Source: Takakia lepidozioides (lineage: Eukaryota; Streptophyta; Takakiopsida; Takakiales; Takakiaceae). Taken from it: a DNA stretch of 64,000 bases. The DNA lies in assembly GCA_030704615.1 (NCBI GenBank), contig CM060732.1:45239053-45303052 (forward strand), written 5' to 3'. The position numbers and the translations under genes were made by a program. The notes under the pieces are model-generated. The model did no database searches. It saw nothing but the letters and a program-made list of their open reading frames with translations, and had not been told where the DNA came from. Below are positions 57,413 through 64,000 of the stretch, one piece after another. The first letter of the stretch is position 1; each line of letters starts with the position of its first letter.

Positions 57413-57761
57413 CACTACAACACACCCTATGTAATTTCGACGATTTAGTTTGACACTGGCGTTGACTGTTGTCACTTTCGACTGTTCCAACCATTTTGCA
57501 GTCAAAATTTATATTAAAATATTCGAGGTGCTAGACAACCGCAAAATTTTTGACTCTAGTGAGTTGACTACCTAAAATGAGCTGACTGAGACAACCAGTT
57601 AAGCAATGGCATGTGTAATCACAATATATAAACTATATATAGCAATATATATGTGGATAATAAGAAGTAGAAATATTTAACTATTTTTCACTGACCCAGG
57701 CACATTAATAGTAAACTAATCATGTGCTGGTTAAGGTTAGTGAAACAAAACAACTGAATTA

Positions 57762-57980
57762 TCTGAACGAATGATAAACAAACGCCTTGCTGGCAGCTAT
57801 TGGATGAACGTATGAAAAGTTAGTGAAACATAACAACTGAATTATCTGAACGAATGATAAACAAACGTCTTGCTGGCAGCTGTTGGATGAACATATGAAA
57901 TATAATTTGTGTGCACTGGATGAACGTATGAATGAACGATAAAGCAAACGCCTTGCTGGCAACTATTGGATGAACGGAAA
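57762..57980 (+). repeat. Three tandem copies of a 60-85-bp unit in the CACTA left arm
   Basis: The core TGATAAACAAACG(C/T)CTTGCTGGCAG, followed by TTGGATGAACGTATGA, recurs at about 57,769, 57,856 and 57,937 (the last with small changes). Confidence 0.85.
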
Positions 57981-58162
57981 ATTAAATGGATGGATGGATA
58001 GATTGATGGAAAACCCAAAATCCATCCATCTACGATACATTCATCCAAATAATTCAAAATGGATTTAGGGTTGCGGGATTGCGTTCAGCGATGAGTAAGT
58101 TATGGGACTTGATCGTTTTGCTGTGTTGGCGTGGGAGGATCTGCAGGATATGCAATAGCTTG

Positions 58163-59030
58163 GGTGGACAACCGCAATCGCAAGGAGTGGCTTTTCTTAA
58201 TGTACGATGTGAAGATGTTTGTCCATCCTGCAAATGTGGGCTCTTAGTACCATGATTTGGTATTCTTCCTGATGTTTACAAGGTTCTTGGGAGAGTCGGC
58301 TTGGTCTTAGCAGGCCGTGTTTCAATCTCTGCCCGCTCAGCTGCATCGTGGTGGTTCTCGCAGACCAATCCTCTCGCAGACCAATCCGACATTACCTGAC
58401 TACAGACACAAGCAGCACACACAAGAGGTGGTCAGTCAATCCTCGATGGGTCATGACACAAGGTCGAGGACAATATGGTGAGGGCACTTCTTCGACGTCT
58501 TTCAGCCTGTTTTGCCCGCTCAGCAGACTCGGCCCTGAATTTGCAGCACGGAGCAGAGCAGGCATGAATTTTGTAAATATCCTTCACGATGGTGCGACAA
58601 CCGCAATCGCAAGGTGTGGCTTTTTCTTAATGTACGAAGAAGTTTGTCCATCATGTAAATGCGGGCTGTTGGCTCCTGTTAGTACCATGATTTGGTCCTG
58701 ATGTTTACAAGGTTCTTGGGAGAGAGCTTGGTCTTAGCAGGTCGTGTTTCAATCTCTGCTCAGCTGCACCGTGGTTTGTGAGAACCGTGGTTGTTCTCAC
58801 AAACCAATCCGACAGTTCCTGACGATGGACACAAGCAGCACACACAAGAGGATCTTTGGGTTGATGGTCTGTCAAATCCTCCATGGGTCATGACACAAGG
58901 TCAAGGTCGACAATGTGGTGAGGGCACCTTCTTCTTCAACCTATTTCTGCCTGTTTTACCCTCTCATCAGACTCGGCCCTGAGATGCATATTGAATTCTG
59001 TAAGTTAGCTCTTTGGGTGGATCTGTGGTG
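58163..59030 (+). repeat. Two-copy tandem repeat, period about 429 bp, inside CACTA
   Basis: ACAACCGCAATCGCAAGG occurs at 58,168 and 58,597, and ACACAAGCAGCACACACAAG at about 58,404 and 58,829. The blocks between are similar throughout with small indels. Parts also match the window start (190-770). Confidence 0.85.
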
Positions 59031-59159
59031 GTTAGGAGTGACTTTGACAAGTTACTGCCGATGTGGCAGCAGGAAAGTATCCAAAAACAGATAACATAGA
59101 TTAGGAGAAGCTCGTTGGTGGATCTATGGTGGTTTTGGAGTGATTTTGACATGTTACTG

Positions 59160-59885
59160 TAGGTAGGGTTAGGGCTTCAGTGTCAGCTGCTAGCTGCAGC
59201 AAGGCAAGGATGTGTGCATGATTTGTGCAGAGGTCTGGATAGCTGAAGGAGCAGGGATAGAGTGTGGGTCCAGATTCATCCAAGAGGGCCGAATTTCAAG
59301 CTCCAGATTACCTATGATTCCCTGTGGAAGGATAGCTACACGAAACCTGCATGGGTAGATGGTGAACTGGAAGCCACAGCACCAGCGGCTCAATTGATAA
59401 ATCAAGCACTGCTAATGAAGGTACCTTCTTCAACACATTTCATCACCCTGTTTTTTCCCTCTTATCAGAATTGGCCCTAAATTTTCATGTTGAATTCTGA
59501 TACTTTTCTGACCCCAGGCAATGGGGGGACAATCGAGGCAAAAAGGTGAATGCTTGTTGGATTACAAAGAGTAGCAGATGCAATTGACCATAGGAACCAG
59601 TGTGATAAGTTGAGTTAGGTGTTTCCTAGAACAAATCTAGGCTGTCATTGTCAGGTGCTAGCAGCAAGGCAAGGATGCAGTATGCATGATTTGTTCAGAG
59701 GCATGGATAGCTGAAGGAGCAGGGATAGAGTGTGGGTCCAGGTTCATCCAAGAGGGCTGGACTTCAAGCTCCAGATTACCTATGATTCCATGTGATCAAT
59801 AGCTACAAGAAACCTGCATGGGTAGATGGTCAAGTAAAGGTAGCAGCTGCAGCGGCACAGTTGATAAAATCAAGCACCTCAACCA
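59160..59885 (+). repeat. Second two-copy repeat, period about 469 bp, inside CACTA
   Basis: The block beginning GATAGCTGAAGGAGCAGGGA and reaching CCTGCATGGGTAGATGGT occurs at about 59,237 and 59,706. The stretch after it (GGTACCTTCTTCAAC) matches about 304-318 in the first kilobase of the window. Confidence 0.85.
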
Positions 59886-59888
59886 TGA

Positions 59889-62735
59889 CCACAGCTTCTG
59901 AAAGAGGATCAAGAGAGGGAGTCCACAATGCCTCTTCTGCTGGGCATGTGAAGATGCTTTGTGAGGCAGGCAGACTGACAGAGGCTCTACAACTTTAAAC
60001 TAACAAGGCATTTCAGCAGATTCAGATAGGTCTTCTGTCTCTTGCTTAAGTGCATCAAGATGAAAGGTCTGGAAGCTGGAAACAGGTGCACACTCATATT
60101 ATCCAAAGTGATTGACGCCAAATTTTTTTCTACTCAACTACCTTGTCAACATGTATGTTAAGTGTGGGAGCATCATGGATGCTCACCAGGTTTTTCCACA
60201 GAATGCCTCGACCATCTTTGATCACGTGGAATATAATGTTGGCAGGATTTACCAAGCATGGATGTGGTAGGAATGCTTTGGAGACCTATGAAAATGTTGC
60301 ACATCACATTCGTTTGTGTTTTGCAATTCGTGTGCAAGCCTGGGAGCCCTGGAAAGGGGAAAGAGGTCCATGATGACATCGTGAAAGCTGGAATTGTACC
60401 AGATGTGATTCTGAACAACACCCTCGGGGATATACATGTCAAATGTGGGCATTGAGGACGTGGAGGGAGTGTTCAACAATATGGCTGAACGAGATTTGGT
60501 GTCATGGAACGCCATGCTTGCAGGGTATGCACTACAGGGGGGCGGGATGGAGGCCTTGGAGACCTATGAGCAATGATGGTGGAAGGGGGTGAAGCGCAAC
60601 CACATCGCGTTTGTGTGCGTTTGCAGTGCGTGTGCAAGCCTGGCAGCCCTGGAAAAGGGCAAAGAGGTGCATGGTTGCATCGCCAAAGCTAGAATTGTAC
60701 CAGATGTGATTTTGAACCATACCCTCGTGGACATGTATGCCAAATGTGGGTGCATTGAGCATGCGTAGGGAGTGTGCAACTATTTGAAGGAAATGCAAAA
60801 GAATGGCTTGAAGCCGGACAGTCTCACCTTTATATGTGTTCTCTCTGCATGCAGCCACACTGGCCTACTGAATGAAGGAAATCAAGATCATGGTGTCACT
60901 CCGACAGTAAAGCACTTTGGCTGTATGGTGGACCTTCTTGGACGTGCGGGACAACTGGATGAGGCAGTGGATCTGATTAATAAGATGCCAATCAATCCAG
61001 ATCTTGTGGTGTGGAAGGCCGTGCTTGGTGCCTGCAGAATCCATGGCAATGTGGAGATGGCTAAACGTGCGGCAACATCTATCCTCAAATGGGATGAACA
61101 GGATGCCGTGACTTATGTGTTGGTATCAAACATGTATGCTGCAGCTGGCAGGTGGGATGATACTGCAAAGGCGAGAAGAATGATTAAGGTCAGAGGGGTT
61201 AGAAAGCAGCCAGGTCGATGCTGCATTGGGGTTGGCAACAGGGTGCACACCTTGCTGTAGATAACAAATTGCAATTAAGGAAATCCATGCTGAGCTGAGA
61301 AGATTGTCTCGGCAGATGAAAGGAGGCGGGGTGTGTGTCTGATACACGCTTTGTATTGCATGATGTGGGGGAGGAGGAAAAGGAATTTTCTCTTTGCCAC
61401 CACAGTGAGAGGCTGGCCATTGGTTTTGGGCTGATCAGGTTTGTGTGCGGTTGCAGTGCGTGTCCAAGCCTGGCAGCCCTGGAAAAGGGCAAAGAGGCCC
61501 ATGGCAACATTGTCAGAGCTGATGTGGTGTCGTAGAACTCGATGCTTGCAGGGTATGCACAGCAGGGGCACTGGATGGAGGCTTTGGCTCCAGATGTTGT
61601 GCTTGGCACACTATGTAAACCCACTATGTAAGACCAGGGAGTAGTTGAGCAGATCAGTCTCAACCCCTAGTGCCAACAAATGATGTGGATTCACGCCAAA
61701 AAGGTCTGGAAACTGGAAAGCAGGTACACACTCACAAGCATCGCAGGGTATGCAGAGCAGGGCGTGGGATGGTGGATTTGGAGACCTATGATCAAATGAT
61801 GGGGGAAGGGGTGAAGCCCCAACCACATCACGTTTTTGTGTGATTGCAATGCTTATGCAAGCCTGGCAAGCCCTGGAAAAGGTCAAAGAGGTCTATGTTG
61901 ACATTGTCAAAGCTGGAATTGTACCAGATGTCATTCTGAACTCTGCCCTGGTGGACATGTTTGCCCAATGTGGGTGCATTGAGGATGCAAAGTAAGGAAC
62001 TTATGTGTACTCTGTTTATATACTGGGTTGGCAGGGAGGCTTTGGAGATTGTGAATGGGTGATGCTTGCAGGGTATGCACAGCAGGGACATGGTATGGAG
62101 GCTTTGGAGACCTATGATCAAATATTGATGGGGGAAGGGGTGAAGCCCAACCACATCACGTTGCAGCATACTGGTACTTCACAGCCATGGCGGCTCTCTT
62201 AGCCCCTCCATTTTTTTTTCTTTTGGTTTTTTTGGCGCTGGGAGAGAGCAGCAGCTCTGCTGTCTCCTTCCCCTTGCTTATGTCGATTGTTAAAGGGGAA
62301 ATTGTCATTCTGAACTCTGCCTTGGTGGACATGTATGCCAAATGTGGGTGCAGCAAGCCCATAAGAGCAAATGATGTGGGAAGGGCTGAAGCCAGACCAG
62401 GCCGTCATATTCATTTGTTTTTGTAATATGCATATGCGAGCCTAGCAGCCCTGGGAAGGGGCAAAGAGGTTTATGGTGACATTATCCAAGCTGGAATTGT
62501 ACCAGATGTCATTCTGAACAATCCCCTGGTGTACATCTACGTCAAATGTGAGCCTGGCAGCCATCAAAAGGGCACAAAGGTCCATGATGACATCGTCAAA
62601 GCTGGAGTTGTCACTCTAAACACTGCCTTGGTGGATATGTATTTCAAGGCAGCCATGGAAGTGGATGTCACTAAGGGTGACAAGGTAGCTGGCACCACCA
62701 TTCTCTGGAACTACCTGAATTTATTCTCAAAATGA
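59889..62735 (+). pseudogene. Broken PPR (pentatricopeptide repeat) gene fragments captured by CACTA
   Basis: PLS-type PPR repeats are recognisable in several frames. 59,890-60,000: HVKMLCEAGRLTEAL. 60,143-60,300: NMYVKCGSIMDAHQVF-like, then PSLITWNIMLAGFTKHGCG. 60,330-60,770: KGKEVHDDIVKAGIVPDVIL, ERDLVSWNAMLAGYALQ, then VDMYAKCGCIEHA before a stop. 60,772-61,260: a clean frame with LTFICVLSACSHTGLLNEG, GCMVDLLGRAGQLDEAVDL, PDLVVWKAVLGACRIHGNVE and an E-type end (VRKQPGR). Then 61,440-62,735 holds repeated, more broken copies (SALVDMFAQCGCIEDAK, VMLAGYAQQGHGMEALETYD, SALVDMYAKCG). Functional family members edit or stabilise organelle RNA. The many stops and shifts, and the lack of a targeting peptide, show a pseudogene. 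Repeats of near-identical blocks point to internal duplication after capture. Confidence 0.85.
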
Positions 62736-63509
62736 TTTCTAATGTTCTCTTGACATGTCCACGATAGTGCTGGACCTAGCTGCACAGCAGATTATCCTTA
62801 CTCAATGACTTCAGTTGGGCAGTGATCTATGGATATGGCAACATGGCCCTCATGTTGGTCATTTGTAGAATGCGGCCAAAACTTGTTTTGCAAATCACTC
62901 TTGATATAAAACCAGTTTTGAGCCATCCAATTTTTTTTTGGTTCCGACCTGTATTTGTATTCTATGTTTTGTTGTATTTGTAATATATTTTCAATGCAGT
63001 GCAGCGAATCAAAAAATTAAATACAAGATGACAATAGGTTATCATCCATGTTTGATTGTCATTGATATGTTGTCTAATAATTTTGATAATGGGATTGATT
63101 GATAACCCCCGGGTATGTAAAATCCTAAATAAATCTAGTATTGATCTCCGACGGGTATGTCCACAACCTCACACCGCCAATACCCGGAATCGGCAAGTAT
63201 TCACTAATTCACATACGCACAGATATAAACTAAAAGTAAATAAAAAAAAACGAAATAACAGTAATAAACAAAAAAAAAACCAAATATTAAATAAAAAGCC
63301 TCACAATTCATACATATATGTATTATTATATTTATATGTATATATGTATATACACCTCCAGAGTGAAACATATTTACTAAAATGTGTCCTCTTTTACTGC
63401 TTCACAGTAGAATATTACAATATACAAAGTCAAGCAAACTCACTATCACTGATTTACATACTAAACATCATGGAACATAGTCAATATGTTCCACTTCAGT
63501 TAAACCACT
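62736..63509. other. CACTA right-arm interior, AT-rich
   Basis: Non-coding; includes TA-rich microsatellite-like sequence at about 63,313-63,352. Nothing else recognised. Confidence 0.4.
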
Positions 63510-63670
63510 TTACTACACGTCATGCATCCACGTCACTCTGCCCTTAAGCCACTCACTACACGTCATGCATCCACCTTATAATTCAGTTAAACCACTTTAC
63601 TACACGTCATAGCCACGTCATAGCCACGTCGCATCCACGTCATATTGTGATGCCTACACGTCACCCCCTA
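63510..63670. repeat. CACTA right subterminal repeats (ACGTCA words)
   Basis: ACTACACGTCATGCATCCAC occurs at about 63,513 and 63,554, ACTACACGTCATAGCCACGT follows at about 63,599, and shorter CCACGTCA/TACACGTCA words continue to about 63,665. Clustered short repeats near the ends are where the CACTA transposase subunit TNPA binds. Confidence 0.75.
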
Positions 63671-63845
63671 GGTTTTACTGTCACATTTCACTGTTAGAAC
63701 CTGGCATCTAGATTCGACCGCTTGACTAAAACGACTTGACATTTGTCATGCATGTTCGACTATGGAGGCTGGGACTAAAAATGTCGCAAATGACTAAAAA
63801 ATGAATCAAAATACAGAGTCGAAAAGCTCAGCTTGTATTGTAGTG

Positions 63846-64000
63846 TTGGCCGCCCGGAAGTATTGCTCTAGTTCCAAGAACCAGGTGTTGAGTGCCTTCC
63901 GCTTTCGGACGCCCTCCAAGGTGTCGGGTTCCTTAGGCTTCACCTTAAACTTTGCCTTAGTGGAAGTGGCATTAGCCGCCTTCAACACGTCTTTCAACGT
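63846..64000 (-). pseudogene. Chromovirus gag, upstream part, cut by the window edge
   Basis: On the minus strand the frame runs from the edge (ANATSTKAKFKVKPKEPD, then RKALNTWFLELEQYFRAA) to the CACTA border. Removing the CACTA element and one copy of the TTG duplication brings it into frame with the downstream gag part at 57,412. That agreement is the main proof of the insertion model. Confidence 0.88.

Larger units (their letters stand above)
57413..63845 (+). mobile_element. Non-autonomous CACTA (En/Spm-type) element, 6,433 bp, with captured PPR fragments
   Basis: The left end is CACTACAACACACC and the right end TGTATTGTAGTG, so the inverted termini start CACTACAA-ACA. Flanks 57,410-57,412 and 63,846-63,848 are both TTG, the 3-bp target duplication diagnostic of CACTA elements. 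Both subterminal regions hold short repeats: TTGACT/CGACT words at 57,440-57,600, and ACGTCA and GACTAAAA words at 63,510-63,800. I see no TNP2-type transposase inside. The interior instead holds tandem repeats and broken PPR gene sequence, all in plus orientation. Confidence 0.88.
51728..64000 (-). mobile_element. Ty3/gypsy chromovirus, cut by the right edge and by a CACTA insertion
   Basis: On the minus strand the order is gag (63,846-64,000 and 57,412-56,800), protease, RT, RNase H, integrase with C-terminal chromodomain, polypurine tract (GGGGGAGGAAA) and 3' LTR. This is the gag-PR-RT-RH-IN order of Ty3/gypsy, and the chromodomain makes it a chromovirus. The 5' LTR lies beyond 64,000. The coding part has several frameshifts and stops, so it is inactive. 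Segment 57,413-63,845 is not part of it. Confidence 0.9.

Noticed and set aside
60772-61260. Clean PPR E-type frame as a functional gene
   Set aside because: It starts inside a repeat array, lacks targeting peptide and upstream continuity, and lies within CACTA borders among broken repeats.
63831-63845. 9-bp direct repeat CTCAACTTG / CTCAGCTTG read as a MULE-type target duplication
   Set aside because: The CACTACAA/TTGTAGTG termini with TTG duplications explain the borders exactly and restore the gag frame; the 9-bp match is partly inside the element.
1-64000. CRISPR arrays, bacterial operons, riboswitches or organelle DNA insertions
   Set aside because: None seen. The spliced nuclear genes, LINE, LTR and CACTA elements all indicate plant nuclear DNA.

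Overview
The window is nuclear DNA of a land plant. It holds five intron-rich housekeeping genes with GT-AG introns, one spliced gene of unknown function, one tRNA gene, and a large amount of decayed transposon sequence. A chloroplast rubredoxin/PDZ protein fixes it as a plant. The PPR-gene debris and the style of the retroelements suggest a seed-free lineage, with a fern as my best guess (an inference, not shown by the sequence).

Layout. 0-0.96 kb: LINE endonuclease debris and a repeat that recurs at 58-60 kb. 0.96-5.4 kb: a decayed DDE-type transposase gene of a family I cannot name. 5.7-7.4 kb: a retropepsin-like domain followed by a DNMT3-like cytosine-5 methyltransferase, the remains of a retroelement that captured a DNA methyltransferase. 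7.5-9.3 kb: an imperfect long inverted repeat. 11.2-14.3 kb (-): ENH1. 15.2-17.3 kb (+): ARPC3, divergent from ENH1. 19.9-20.6 kb: a 0.7-kb terminal-inverted-repeat element with a small conserved ORF. 21.9 kb: an LTR end and primer-binding site. 22.8-23.2 kb: tandemly duplicated tRNA-Glu(CUC). 23.5-28.1 kb (+): ethanolamine kinase, 11 exons. 29-29.7 kb: probable retroelement tail and a 37-bp tandem repeat. 30.0-31.3 kb (+): COQ4. 34.5-37.9 kb: a short direct-repeat (TRIM-like) element abutting a 5'-truncated LINE. 39.5-42.5 kb (+): soluble inorganic pyrophosphatase. 44.8-48.4 kb (-): a 914-residue protein with a predicted myristoylated N-terminus. 49.8-51.5 kb (+): a Ty3/gypsy fragment split by a second copy of the 0.7-kb element. 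51.7-64.0 kb (-): a Ty3/gypsy chromovirus (3' LTR, integrase with chromodomain, RT, protease, gag) whose gag gene is split by a 6,433-bp non-autonomous CACTA element. That CACTA element has a 3-bp target duplication (TTG) and carries PPR gene fragments.

The host genes are unrelated in function: chloroplast redox, actin nucleation, phospholipid synthesis, ubiquinone synthesis and pyrophosphate hydrolysis. There is no operon logic. The only notable host arrangement is the ENH1/ARPC3 head-to-head pair with a 904-bp shared upstream region. The most unusual content is the protease-DNMT3 module, the nested CACTA-in-gag insertion with captured PPR sequence, and the two-copy 0.7-kb inverted-repeat element. 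Exon coordinates come from splice consensus, phase agreement and family similarity recognised by eye; no alignment program was run.
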